This document shows, piece after piece, positions 1-7,885 of a DNA stretch of 64,000 bases. Under the pieces are notes generated by a model, which had not been told where the DNA came from, did no database searches, and was given only the letters and a program-made list of their open reading frames with translations. Source of the DNA: Streptomyces sp. NBC_00094 (GTDB lineage: Bacteria > Actinomycetota > Actinomycetes > Streptomycetales > Streptomycetaceae); NCBI RefSeq assembly GCF_026343125.1, contig NZ_JAPEMB010000001.1, positions 6,639,501-6,703,500 on the forward strand, written 5' to 3'. A program made the translations under genes and the position numbers. Every line of letters starts with the position of its first letter. Position 1 is the first letter of the stretch.

Positions 1-343
1 GGACGAGCGCCTTGTGGAACGACTGCTGCTCGACGGCGAGGGCGGTCGAGACCTGGTAGAGCTGGAGCGGTTGAACGTCGATGACACCGGCGGCGGTCCA
101 GGGGCTGGTCACCTGAGGCGGAGGCGTGGGCCCCAGCTGGGACGGCCCTGAGGGCTGTTGCGTGGGAACGGGAGTGGGAGGGGACGGCGAGGCGTTCGCG
201 CTCGGCGACGGGGTCGCCGGGGTGCCGGGAGAGCTCGGTGCGCCGCCCTGCGAGGGAAGATGCGTGGTGCCGGGCGTCGGTGTCGTGGTCGGCTGCGGGT
301 TCGGCGGCGCCGTGCCGGTGGGGCCCGGGGTGGGGGTGGTCAC
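1..343 (-). CDS. Pro/Thr-rich protein, C-terminus outside window (partial)
   Basis: Read on the minus strand from a GTG at 343 and open to the window edge. The first about 75 residues are a low-complexity Pro/Thr/Ser linker (many PTP and PSP pairs); then a more ordered segment begins (WTAAGVIDVQPLQLYQVS, followed by a helix-like stretch rich in Gln and Ala). The ordered part faintly resembles the start of WXG100-like helical proteins, but too little is visible to assign a family. GAGGGG lies about 9 nt before the GTG. The start overlaps, as GTGA, the stop of a possible 19-codon ORF just upstream. The function is unknown; the reading frame itself is convincing. Confidence 0.6.
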   Translation of the reverse strand, partial: MTTPTPGPTGTAPPNPQPTTTPTPGTTHLPSQGGAPSSPGTPATPSPSANASPSPPTPVPTQQPSGPSQLGPTPPPQVTSPWTAAGVIDVQPLQLYQVSTALAVEQQSFHKALV

Positions 344-399
344 CGGGCCGGACCCCTCGTGGCTAAGGCGTACGCGATCGCGCCCGTGCTCTGTCCCAT
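340..399 (-). CDS. possible 19-codon upstream ORF with a TTA codon
   Basis: ATG at 399 opens a short frame encoding a 19-residue peptide beginning MGQSTGAIAY, which ends at a TGA overlapping the GTG of the next gene. A G-rich run (GGGGGGA) lies 3 nt before the ATG. The frame contains one TTA leucine codon, which in Streptomyces needs the bldA tRNA. The arrangement would suit translational coupling. An ORF this short can easily occur by chance. Confidence 0.25.
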   Translation of the reverse strand: MGQSTGAIAYALATRGPAR

Positions 400-518
400 G
401 CGTCCCCCCGGCTTCGTCAGGCTGCGCGCGAAGCTAGCAAGGCTTCACGTCAAAACCCATATGCCCAGGGGAAGTTGGCTGGTTCCACCGCACCGGAGCA
501 GGCCTGGACGAACCCCCA

Positions 519-590
519 GGGGGTGTCTTGTCGATCAGGTCGGATCATGGCCGGGGCGACCCTGGTCCGCCGGACAGGCCCTAGCTGCTT
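519..590. repeat. intergenic repeat element, copy A
   Basis: The segment around 519-550 (core GGTGTCTTGTCGATCAGG) matches, in reverse orientation, about 26 of 32 positions of the right part of the element at 7795-7826. The flank at 571-585 carries the reverse complement of CTAGGGCCTGTCCG; the GGGCCTGTC core is also found at 10006 and 53871. Both arms are G/C-rich and partly complementary, so a weak hairpin is possible. It does not encode a gene. Confidence 0.45.
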
Positions 591-650
591 TGCGATCATC
601 TGGGATATGAATGTGTCGTTGGCCGGAAAAGGTCGGCTGAAACAGTGATG

Positions 651-671
651 CGCACAACTGTCGGTTGTGCG
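651..671. promoter_or_regulatory. candidate IclR operator
   Basis: CGCACAAC and GTTGTGCG form perfect 8-bp arms around a 5-bp spacer. The dyad lies about 95 bp upstream of the IclR start codon, the usual place for autoregulation by IclR-family proteins. Binding is inferred. Confidence 0.5.
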
Positions 672-765
672 TGGTACGGACCGCCCAGGCCTGACCGGCC
701 GACGGCACAAGGCTGGCTCCGGGACCCGTGACGGCTCCGGAGCCTCCCCAGGGGGAGAACTCACC

Positions 766-1557
766 ATGCCGCCCACCGACCCGTCCGCCGCGACGGACCC
801 CTCCATCGGCGGACCCACGCTCATCGGGTCGGTACGGCGCGCCATGCGCCTCCTGGAGGTCGTCGCCGAGGACCCCGCCGGTGCGACCGCCAAGCACCTC
901 GCCCGGCGCACCGACATCCCCATCGCCACCGCGTACCACCTGCTCCGCACGCTCACCCACGACGGCTACCTCCAGCGGGACGGCGGCCGGTATCTCATCA
1001 GCGACGCGACGGCCCGACTCGGCAGCGCCGTCTCCCGGCAGGACTCCCTGGGCGATCTGCACCACTGGCTGGACACCCTGCGCGACAGCATCGGCGCCGC
1101 CGTCTACTACGCCCTGTACGACGAGGGGGAGGTCAACGTCGTCGGCCAGTCGTCGGGGCGCGGCGCGCCCGCGGCCGACGAGTGGGCCGACTTCCGGCGG
1201 ACCGCGCACGCCCATGCGATCGGCCAGTGCCTCCTTTCCCAGCTCGACCACGACGGCCTCCTCGACCATCTGTCCCGCCACCCTGTGGAGCGGCTCACCT
1301 CGGCGACCGTCGCCGATGCCGACGCCTTGATGCGCAAGCTGTCCAGGATTCCCCGGGGGATGCCGGTGCTGGAGAGGGAGGAGTACGCCCCGGGCGTCGT
1401 GTGCGGGGCCGTTCCGATCTCGGTCGGATCCGTGCCGGCCGCCCTCGCGTTCTCCCTCCCCATGTCGCGTGCCCACCTCCTGGACTCCCTCGCCGACCGA
1501 CTGCGCCGGCAGACGGAGGCCGCGTTCGTCTCGCTGGCCTTCACGGTGCGGGCCTGA
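766..1557 (+). CDS. IclR family transcriptional regulator
   Basis: A 263-residue protein with the IclR layout: an N-terminal winged helix-turn-helix (about residues 15-80; HLARRTDIPIATAYHLLRTL is the recognition region) and a C-terminal effector-binding domain (about 90-260). Such regulators usually control catabolic genes and often themselves. The effector is unknown; no dedicated catabolic operon adjoins it. The ATG at 766 was chosen because GGGGGAG sits 8 nt upstream; the frame is open further upstream but lacks family-like sequence. A 21-bp palindrome at 651-671 is a likely binding site. The next gene is convergent. Confidence 0.85.
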   Translation: MPPTDPSAATDPSIGGPTLIGSVRRAMRLLEVVAEDPAGATAKHLARRTDIPIATAYHLLRTLTHDGYLQRDGGRYLISDATARLGSAVSRQDSLGDLHHWLDTLRDSIGAAVYYALYDEGEVNVVGQSSGRGAPAADEWADFRRTAHAHAIGQCLLSQLDHDGLLDHLSRHPVERLTSATVADADALMRKLSRIPRGMPVLEREEYAPGVVCGAVPISVGSVPAALAFSLPMSRAHLLDSLADRLRRQTEAAFVSLAFTVRA

Positions 1558-1567
1558 CGCGCCTTCG

Positions 1568-2383
1568 CTACCGGGCTCCGCCGGTGGACGAGCGTTTTCC
1601 GGTCGTCCGTCCGATCCAGCTGAGGTAGGACCAGACGCGGGTGTTCACCGCCGGGGTGTCGGTGGCGCACCCCTTCCCGTAGGAGACGAGACCGACCAGG
1701 TACGGCTTCCGCCCGACCCGGTGCACGAGGGGGCCGCCGGAGTCGTACAGGCAGGTGTCCCGCCCGGGGGCGTACGTGCAGATCTGCGGGGCGGTGACGT
1801 GGGACATGCCCCTGTCCACGCACGTCGGGTTGCTCATGGTGCCCAGGACCACGGTGCGCAGGACGTCGGAGGTCCGGCCGCCGAACGAGGTGGCTCCCCA
1901 GCCCGGCACCTCGACCTGTGTGCGGTCGAAGGCGCCGTGGGAGTACGGGGCGGGCAGGCCGACCGGGCTCACGTCGCGGTTGTACGTGACGGGCTCGGCC
2001 AGCCGGACGAGAGCGATGTCGTTCCGCTGGGTCTCCGGGTCGTACTCCGGGTGCACGACGAACCGGTCCGGCGTCGCCAGGACGGCGTACGGGCTGTCGT
2101 CCCCGGTCGTCAGGTCGTGGTCGCCGAGGAGGACGCCCACCCGGGCGGGGCTGCTGTAGGAGCCGGTGAGGCAGTGGGCCGCGGTGAGCACGTACCGGTC
2201 GGCGACGAGCGCTCCGCCGCACATCACCCGCTGCTCGGCGAGGTCCACGAGCCCCGCCATGAACGGGTACTGGTGCGGCCTCGCCTCCTGCCCTCCGACG
2301 ATCGCGTGCGCCGGGGCGGGGCCGGGCGGGGCCAAGGCCATCACCGCCCCCGTGAGCGCGGCCATGAGCCTGAGCCTTCTCAT
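1568..2383 (-). CDS. secreted trypsin-like serine protease (S1)
   Basis: A 271-residue chymotrypsin-fold protease. A signal peptide (residues 1-27, ending APAHA) is followed directly by IVGG at 28-31, so signal cleavage alone may yield the active N-terminus without a propeptide. The catalytic triad is visible: His70 in TAAHC, Asp122 in NDIALV, Ser215 in DSGGP. The residue pattern before the serine is CLYDSGGP rather than the common CQGDSGGP. A GTG three codons upstream (2392) has better Shine-Dalgarno spacing (GGAG then 5 nt) and may be the true start. It is probably extracellular. It is convergent with the IclR gene and there is no obvious terminator between them. Confidence 0.9.
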   Translation of the reverse strand: MRRLRLMAALTGAVMALAPPGPAPAHAIVGGQEARPHQYPFMAGLVDLAEQRVMCGGALVADRYVLTAAHCLTGSYSSPARVGVLLGDHDLTTGDDSPYAVLATPDRFVVHPEYDPETQRNDIALVRLAEPVTYNRDVSPVGLPAPYSHGAFDRTQVEVPGWGATSFGGRTSDVLRTVVLGTMSNPTCVDRGMSHVTAPQICTYAPGRDTCLYDSGGPLVHRVGRKPYLVGLVSYGKGCATDTPAVNTRVWSYLSWIGRTTGKRSSTGGAR

Positions 2384-2577
2384 CCGTCCCACGAGATCTC
2401 CGAACTGTCGGCGGCGGTTTCCCGGGACCGGCGGTATGCGGAGACGTTTCCTCTGCCCGCCTCCACGGCCCGTTCCGGCCCGTCCGGACTTCAACGATCA
2501 AGGAGGGACACGGTCACCTGCCAGGGGCGGCCGGACGGGTGCCGGACGGGTGCCGGGCGCGTGCCCGGCAGACGTGG

Positions 2578-3468
2578 TCAGCCGTCCGCGTCCGGGGCCC
2601 AGCCCGGGACATGCGCGGCCACCGCCGCGTCCCAGGCCGTGGGGCCGCCCGGGTACGGCCAGGCGCGGGTCAGGTCGGGGGAGCGGTCGATCGCCCGCAG
2701 CGCCTCGGCCAGACGGCGGCTCTGATGGGCGGACCGGGTGGCGGCGAGCGGCCCGTCGAGGGCGGCGGTCCGCTCCTCGTACTCCCGTACGGGTCCCGCC
2801 GACGCGAGCGCCACCCAGGCGGCGTCCGCGGCCCGCGAAAGGATCAGTACCGCCGGCCGGCCGCCCTCCGCGAGCGCCGCCGTCAGCCGGTCGTGACCGT
2901 CCAGCACCACGGGGGAGTGGAAACCGCTGACCCACCACACGAACACCGGCGGCAGGACGCCCTCCCGGAACCGGCGGCGGTACGCCTTCACCCGGGGCGC
3001 CTCCGGGTGCGACAGGGCCCGCAGCGGCAGCAGGTCCCGCGCGTCCTCGACCGGGTCGCCGTACCCGAACCAGGTCAGATGGCCCCGGTCCGGGTCGTGG
3101 GCGAGCGGCTTCGGCCAATTGCCGTCCACGAACCACCGGTTCGCGTCCGGGGCGAGGTGCCACTCGCCTTCGTGCAGCGGCCCGTCGGCCGCCGCGCGGA
3201 GCGCCGACCCGCCGTACGCGGCCCAGCGCTCCGTCCACTCCTCCGAGCCGGGCTCGGCGAACTCCGCGTACGAGCGGGACTGTTCGGCCCGCAGCGGCGC
3301 CAGCGGGGAGACGTACCGGCCGGTCCGCGCGTAGTGCAGCCCGCGGTGCGTGGCCCGCTGCCGGGCGAACAGCACGGGAACCTCACCCTGGACGAGCACG
3401 AGCCGTCGCCCGTCCGCGCTCTCCACCCGCAGCCCGGGCTTCACCGGCCCTTCGACACGCATCCGCAT
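2578..3468 (-). CDS. conserved hypothetical protein with ParB-like motif
   Basis: A 296-residue protein I cannot assign. The centre (about residues 195-215) reads PVVLDGHDRLTAAL, which resembles the nucleotide-binding GHxR-type box of ParB/Srx-like domains (LDGHHRLxA). Around it are Trp-rich segments (FVWWVSGFH, GEWHLAPDANRWF). No signal peptide or membrane segment is seen. ATG CGG ATG follows TAGGGT by 6 nt with no Shine-Dalgarno, so the mRNA is probably leaderless. It is followed about 200 bp later by the protease gene on the same strand. Confidence 0.7.
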   Translation of the reverse strand: MRMRVEGPVKPGLRVESADGRRLVLVQGEVPVLFARQRATHRGLHYARTGRYVSPLAPLRAEQSRSYAEFAEPGSEEWTERWAAYGGSALRAAADGPLHEGEWHLAPDANRWFVDGNWPKPLAHDPDRGHLTWFGYGDPVEDARDLLPLRALSHPEAPRVKAYRRRFREGVLPPVFVWWVSGFHSPVVLDGHDRLTAALAEGGRPAVLILSRAADAAWVALASAGPVREYEERTAALDGPLAATRSAHQSRRLAEALRAIDRSPDLTRAWPYPGGPTAWDAAVAAHVPGWAPDADG

Positions 3469-3474
3469 GCGATC

Positions 3475-3480
3475 ACCCTA
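3475..3480 (-). promoter_or_regulatory. -10 box of a leaderless gene
   Basis: TAGGGT on the minus strand, 6 nt before the ATG of the ParB-motif protein; no Shine-Dalgarno is present between them. Confidence 0.55.
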
Positions 3481-3597
3481 GGTGGGGTGTCCGGAAAGCC
3501 CCGCCTGAGCCGTGACGCCTGGCCGCGACCTGGGTCGTGGCACCGGCGCGTCATCCCCGGGGCCGCCCCTGATCGGCCGGACACGTCCTGGACGCCC

Positions 3598-4671
3598 CTA
3601 CGGCACCCGCGCCGTCCACTCCTCCGTGCCGAACTTCGCCTCCGCCAGCGCCTTCGCCCGCGTCAGCTCGTCCTCCGTGAGGCTGCCCTCCGACAGGCCG
3701 TACCGGCCGCGGAAGGAGGCGATCATGCGCTCGATGACGGCCTCGCGCGGCAGCCCCGTCTGCCGGCGCAGCGGATCCACCCGCTTCTTCGCGCTCTTCG
3801 TGCCCTTGTCGGAGAGCTTCTCTCGGCCGATCCGCAGCACCTCCGTCATCTTGTCCGCGTCGATGTCGTACGCCATCGTCACGTGGTGCAGGACCGAGCC
3901 CCCGCCCCCGCCCCCGACCATCCGCTTCTGCGCCGCGCCCGCGATCTTCCCCGCGTCCGTCGCGATGTCGTTCAGCGGCTGGTACCAGGCCTTGACCCCC
4001 ATGTCGCCGAGCGCGCCGAGCACCCAGTCGTCGAGGTAGGCGTAGCTGTCGGTGAAGGAGAGGCCCTGCACGAGGGCGTCGGGCACGGAGAGCGAGTACG
4101 TGATCGTGTTGCCCGGCTCGATGAACATCGCCCCGCCGCCGCTGATCCGGCGCACCACCTGGATGCCGTGCCGCTCCGCCGCCGCCGCGTCGACCTCGTT
4201 GCGCAGGGACTGGAAGCTGCCGATCACGACGGCCGGCGCGCCCCACTCCCAGACCCGCAGGGTCGGCGGCCGCCGGCCGGCCGCCACCTCGGCCGTCAGG
4301 ACCTCGTCGATCGCCATGTGCAGGGCGGGGGAGCGCGGCGGCTCGTGGATCAGCTGCCAGTCGTAGTCGGTCCAGTCCGTGGCGTGCGCGAGGGCCCGGC
4401 GGACCGCGACCCCGACGCCCTCCGCGGTCAGCCCGAACATCTGCGTCTCCGGCGGCAGGGCCGCGTCGATCCGCGCCGCGAGCCCGGCCGCGTCCGTGTC
4501 GACCGGCGCGCCCTCCAGGGCCCGGTCGATCGCCAGGATCGCCTCGTCGGGCTCCAGGAAGAAGTCGCCCGCGACCCGTACGTCGCGCAGGACACCGTCC
4601 TCGGTGTCGAGGTCGACGACCACCAGCTTGCCGCCGGGGACCTTGTACTCGCCGTGGTACGCGCCGTGCAC
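3598..4671 (-). CDS. lipoate-protein ligase A-like protein (BPL/LplA/LipB family)
   Basis: A 357-residue protein. The catalytic fold lies in the middle (about residues 100-280): TLRVWEWGAPAVVIGSFQS, then the ligand-binding RRISGGGAMFIEPGNTITYS motif, and the conserved lysine in TDAGKIAGAAQKR. LplA enzymes adenylate lipoate or octanoate and transfer it to 2-oxoacid dehydrogenase E2 and GcvH lysines. About 100 extra residues at the N-terminus and an accessory C-terminal segment are present. A TTG at 4707 is possible, but the GTG at 4671 has a strong GGGAGG 6 nt upstream, so I prefer it. It is divergent from the phosphatase gene. The exact substrate is unproven. Confidence 0.85.
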   Translation of the reverse strand: MHGAYHGEYKVPGGKLVVVDLDTEDGVLRDVRVAGDFFLEPDEAILAIDRALEGAPVDTDAAGLAARIDAALPPETQMFGLTAEGVGVAVRRALAHATDWTDYDWQLIHEPPRSPALHMAIDEVLTAEVAAGRRPPTLRVWEWGAPAVVIGSFQSLRNEVDAAAAERHGIQVVRRISGGGAMFIEPGNTITYSLSVPDALVQGLSFTDSYAYLDDWVLGALGDMGVKAWYQPLNDIATDAGKIAGAAQKRMVGGGGGGSVLHHVTMAYDIDADKMTEVLRIGREKLSDKGTKSAKKRVDPLRRQTGLPREAVIERMIASFRGRYGLSEGSLTEDELTRAKALAEAKFGTEEWTARVP

Positions 4672-4782
4672 GGGAACCCTCCCTGGGTAAGGGGTGAACT
4701 GGGCCAAAGGGTACTCCCCGGGGAAACATCGGGTGACAAGTGCGGCATTCCGGTTGTCAGCGCCGCGTGCTTAGCTGGACGC

Positions 4783-5619
4783 ATGATCGAAGACTTCCTT
4801 GAGCACGTCCTCAGTGGCGGTACGACCGAGGTGGAGGAGGCCGTCCGCAAGGCGGCCGCCGCCGAGATCATGCCCCGCTTCCGGCAGCTCGCGGCCCACG
4901 AGGTCGTGGAGAAGAACGGGCCGCACGACCTGGTCACCGTCGCCGACCGGGCCGCCGAGGCCCACCTCACCGCCTCCCTCACCGCGCTGCTGCCCGGCTC
5001 GGTCGTGGTCGGCGAGGAGGCCGTCCACGCCGACCCCGCCGGGTACGAGGCGCTGCACGGCGAGGCCCCCGTCTGGATCGTCGACCCCGTCGACGGCACC
5101 CGCCAGTTCGTCCACGGCGACCCCGCCTTCTGCAGCCTCGTCGCCCTCGCCCTCCGCGGCGAGCTCCTCGCCTCCTGGACCTTCGCCCCGGCCCTGGACG
5201 AGATGGCGGTCGCGGTGCGCGGCCGCGGCGCCACGCTCAACGGGCGGCCGATCAGGTCCGGTTCGCCGACCCCCGGTGCGGTCCTGACCGTCGCCACGTC
5301 CCACCCCGACTACACCACCCCGGAGCAGAAGCGCGCCCTGCTCGGGCTGTGGACGGACGGCGTCGCACCGCGCCCCTGCGGTTCGGCCGGCCTCGAATAC
5401 CTGTCCGTGGCCCGCGGCGACCTCGACGCCACCGCCTTCTCCTGGGAGTACGCCTGGGACCACGCGGCCGGACTCCTCCTCGTCGCCGAGGCGGGCGGCG
5501 CGCAGACCACGATCGCCGGGGAGCCCTTCCGTATCGCCGGAGGGAACGCCCTGCCGTTCACGGTGGCCAGGGATGCGGCGACCGCCGAGCGGATCCGGAC
5601 CCTCCTCGGGGGTGCGTGA
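4783..5619 (+). CDS. inositol monophosphatase family protein
   Basis: A 278-residue Mg2+-dependent phosphatase. The hallmark motifs are present: the metal-binding glutamate in VVGEEA, DPVDGTRQF (the DPxDGT motif) and WDHAAG near the C-terminus. Members dephosphorylate inositol-1-phosphate, histidinol phosphate or PAP; the sequence does not decide which. The ATG at 4783 follows TTAGCT-GGACGC and has no Shine-Dalgarno, so the mRNA may be leaderless. It is divergent from the lipoate ligase gene, with 111 bp shared as promoter region. Confidence 0.85.
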   Translation: MIEDFLEHVLSGGTTEVEEAVRKAAAAEIMPRFRQLAAHEVVEKNGPHDLVTVADRAAEAHLTASLTALLPGSVVVGEEAVHADPAGYEALHGEAPVWIVDPVDGTRQFVHGDPAFCSLVALALRGELLASWTFAPALDEMAVAVRGRGATLNGRPIRSGSPTPGAVLTVATSHPDYTTPEQKRALLGLWTDGVAPRPCGSAGLEYLSVARGDLDATAFSWEYAWDHAAGLLLVAEAGGAQTTIAGEPFRIAGGNALPFTVARDAATAERIRTLLGGA

Positions 5620-5682
5620 GGTACGGGTGGCACCCGGCCTATCCTGGGAACCTTGGCCACCGGCTGACGAAGGAGTCCGAAG

Positions 5683-7104
5683 GTGACGAACGAGACGTCG
5701 ATGCTCGATGCCGTCGTCGTGGGGGCGGGCCCCAACGGACTGACCGCTGCCGTGGAGTTGGCCCGGCGCGGGTTCTCCGTCGCCGTCTTCGAGGCGAAGT
5801 CGACGATCGGCGGCGGCGCCAGGACCGAGGAGCTCACCCTCCCCGGCTTCCGCCACGACCCCTGCTCCGCCGTGCACCCGCTGGGCATCGGCTCCCCCGT
5901 CTTCAAGACGATGCCGCTGGAGCGGTACGGCCTGGAGTGGCTCCACCCCGAACTGCCCATGGCCCACCCCTGGGACGACGGCACCGCGGCCGTCCTCGCC
6001 CGCTCCGTCGCCGAGACCGCCGCCTCCTTCGGCCCGCGCGACGCCGGCGCGTACCGCCGGCTCGTCGCCCCCTACCTCGGCAAGTGGGACACGCTCACGC
6101 GGGACTTCATGCAGCTGCCGCTCACGGCGCTGCCCCGCGACCCGGTCACCCTCGCCCGCTTCGGCCTCACCGGACTGCCGCCCTCCACCTGGCTGATGCG
6201 AAGGTTTCAGGACGAGAAGGCCCGCGCGCTCTTCGCCGGACTCGTCGGCCATGTCATCGCCCCGCTCGGCGGCTTCGCCACCGGAGCCGTCGGTCTCGTC
6301 TTCGCGCTCGCCGCGCACGCGGGCGGCTGGCCGATGCCCCGGGGCGGCTCGCAGTCGATCTCCGACGCCCTCGCCGCGTACCTCAAGGACCTCGGCGGCG
6401 CCGTCCACACCGACTACGAGGTCAAGCGGCTCGACGACCTGCCGCCCGCCCGCGCCTACGTCTTCGACACCTCGCCCACCGCCCTCGCCCGGATCGCGGG
6501 CTTCGGCGGGCACTACGACCAGTACCGGTACGGCGCGAGCGTCTTCAAGATCGACTATGCCCTGGACGGTCCCGTGCCCTGGACCGCCGAGGAGCCCCGG
6601 CGGGCCGGCACCGTCCAGATCGGCCCCAGCGCCGGCGAGATCGACACCGCCCTGCACCAGGCCTCCTCCGGCACCGCCCCCGACGCCCCCTTCCTCATCA
6701 CCGCCCAGCCGAGCCTCGTCGACCCCTCCCGCGCCCCCGAGGGGAAGCACGTCTTCTGGGCGTACGGACACGTGCCGAACGGCTGGCGCGGCGACCTCAC
6801 CGACGCGATCGAGCGTCAGATCGAGCGCTTCGCCCCCGACTTCCGTGACCGCGTCCTCGCCCGCGCCACCGCCGGCCCCCCCGAACTCGCCGACCGCAAC
6901 GCCAACTACGTCGGCGGCGACATCGCCTGCGGAGCCGCCCGAGGCCTCCAGCTCCTCCTGCGCCCCACCCTCTCGCTCCGCCCCTACTCCACCCCGCACC
7001 CGGCCGTCTTCCTCTGCTCCTCCGCCACCCCGCCCGGCCCCGGCGTCCACGGCATGTCCGGGCACAACGCGGCGAAGGCGGTCTGGCGCCGACTGCGAAA
7101 ATAG
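5683..7104 (+). CDS. FAD-dependent phytoene desaturase-like oxidoreductase
   Basis: A 473-residue flavoprotein of the NAD(P)/FAD-dependent amine oxidase/phytoene desaturase superfamily. The N-terminal dinucleotide-binding motif VVVGAGPNGLTAA is followed by the FEAKSTIGGGARTEE segment that contacts FAD. The C-terminus has the usual GxHGMSGHNAAKAV FAD-binding end. There are no carotenoid genes nearby, so a carotenoid substrate is not implied. GTG start with GGAG about 8 nt upstream. The stop lies 9 bp before the Sua5-like gene, which probably has its own promoter overlapping this gene's end. Confidence 0.85.
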   Translation: MTNETSMLDAVVVGAGPNGLTAAVELARRGFSVAVFEAKSTIGGGARTEELTLPGFRHDPCSAVHPLGIGSPVFKTMPLERYGLEWLHPELPMAHPWDDGTAAVLARSVAETAASFGPRDAGAYRRLVAPYLGKWDTLTRDFMQLPLTALPRDPVTLARFGLTGLPPSTWLMRRFQDEKARALFAGLVGHVIAPLGGFATGAVGLVFALAAHAGGWPMPRGGSQSISDALAAYLKDLGGAVHTDYEVKRLDDLPPARAYVFDTSPTALARIAGFGGHYDQYRYGASVFKIDYALDGPVPWTAEEPRRAGTVQIGPSAGEIDTALHQASSGTAPDAPFLITAQPSLVDPSRAPEGKHVFWAYGHVPNGWRGDLTDAIERQIERFAPDFRDRVLARATAGPPELADRNANYVGGDIACGAARGLQLLLRPTLSLRPYSTPHPAVFLCSSATPPGPGVHGMSGHNAAKAVWRRLRK

Positions 7105-7107
7105 ACT
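7102..7107 (+). promoter_or_regulatory. -10 box of a leaderless gene overlapping an upstream stop
   Basis: TAGACT, 6 nt before the ATG at 7114; it overlaps the stop codon of the preceding oxidoreductase gene. Confidence 0.5.
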
Positions 7108-7113
7108 GCCCCC

Positions 7114-7734
7114 ATGGCCAAGTACTTCGACGTCCACCCCGAGAACCCCCAGCCGCGCACCATCGGCTCGGTGGCCGACAGCATCCGGAGCGGCGCGCTC
7201 GTCGCGTACCCGACGGACTCCTGCTACGCCCTGGGCAGCCGCCTGGGCAGTCGCGACGGCATCAGCCGCATCCGCGCGATCCGTGAACTCGACGACCGGC
7301 ACCACTTCACGCTCATGTGCCAGAACTTCGCCCAGCTGGGCCAGCTCGTGCACATCGACAACGACGTGTTCCGCGCGGTCAAGGCCGCGACCCCCGGGGC
7401 GTACACCTTCATCCTGCCCGCCACCAAGGAGGTGCCGCGCCAGCTGCTGCACCCCAAGAAGAAGACCGTCGGCGTCCGCATCCCCGACCACGTCGTCACC
7501 CAGGCGCTCCTCGCCGAACTCGGCGAACCGCTGCTCTCCAGCACCCTGCTCCTGCCCGACGAGGCCGAACCGCTGACCCAGGGATGGGAGATCAAGGAGC
7601 GGCTCGACCACCAGGTGGACCTGGTCCTCGACTCCGGCGAGTGCGGAACCGAACCGACCACCGTCGTCGACTTCTCCAGTGGCGAACCCGAGATCGTCCG
7701 CCGGGGGGCGGGGGACACCGCGCGGTTCGAGTAG
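7114..7734 (+). CDS. L-threonylcarbamoyladenylate synthase-like protein (Sua5/YciO/YrdC)
   Basis: A 206-residue single-domain YrdC-fold protein. Visible family features include the phosphate/nucleotide loop near LVAYPTDSCYALG, the KRxxxR-like basic region and TPGAYTFILPATKEVPR. True Sua5/TsaC enzymes make threonylcarbamoyl-AMP for tRNA t6A; this shorter protein looks closer to the YciO branch, whose role is less certain. TAGACT sits 6 nt before the ATG and no Shine-Dalgarno is visible, implying a leaderless transcript that begins at the end of the preceding gene. Confidence 0.8.
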   Translation: MAKYFDVHPENPQPRTIGSVADSIRSGALVAYPTDSCYALGSRLGSRDGISRIRAIRELDDRHHFTLMCQNFAQLGQLVHIDNDVFRAVKAATPGAYTFILPATKEVPRQLLHPKKKTVGVRIPDHVVTQALLAELGEPLLSSTLLLPDEAEPLTQGWEIKERLDHQVDLVLDSGECGTEPTTVVDFSSGEPEIVRRGAGDTARFE

Positions 7735-7754
7735 GCCGCACCGGGGACGGGCCA

Positions 7755-7825
7755 GGGGTGTCCTGCCGGTCATGCCGGGTTCGCGGTGTCCGGTGCCTGA
7801 TCCGGCCTGACCGGCAAGACACTCC
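7755..7825. repeat. intergenic inverted repeat, copy B
   Basis: Arms at 7755-7776 and 7804-7825 match at 19 of 22 positions in inverted orientation, with a 27-nt loop. It starts 20 bp after the Sua5-like stop, so it may act as a terminator. The right arm recurs at about 519-550, so it belongs to a small interspersed family. It ends 60 bp before the alkylation-repair operon, so a role there cannot be excluded. Confidence 0.55.
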
Positions 7826-7885
7826 CAGGACGTCCATGTCGTTTTCTCGCCAGCCTGCGAGCCGCCCGTCCCCGATCCTGGAACC

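Larger units (their letters stand above)
344..765. other. intergenic region between divergent genes
   Basis: No gene longer than the 19-codon ORF at 340-399 is convincing here. The stretch holds an imperfect intergenic repeat (about 519-590) whose core recurs near 7800, and an IclR-type palindrome at 651-671. The remainder shows no recognisable structure. Confidence 0.5.

Noticed and set aside
2539..4782. Long plus-strand extension upstream of the phosphatase start
   Set aside because: The part before 4783 is antisense to the lipoate ligase and the ParB-motif gene, and its residues are low-complexity Arg/Pro-rich text without conservation signals.
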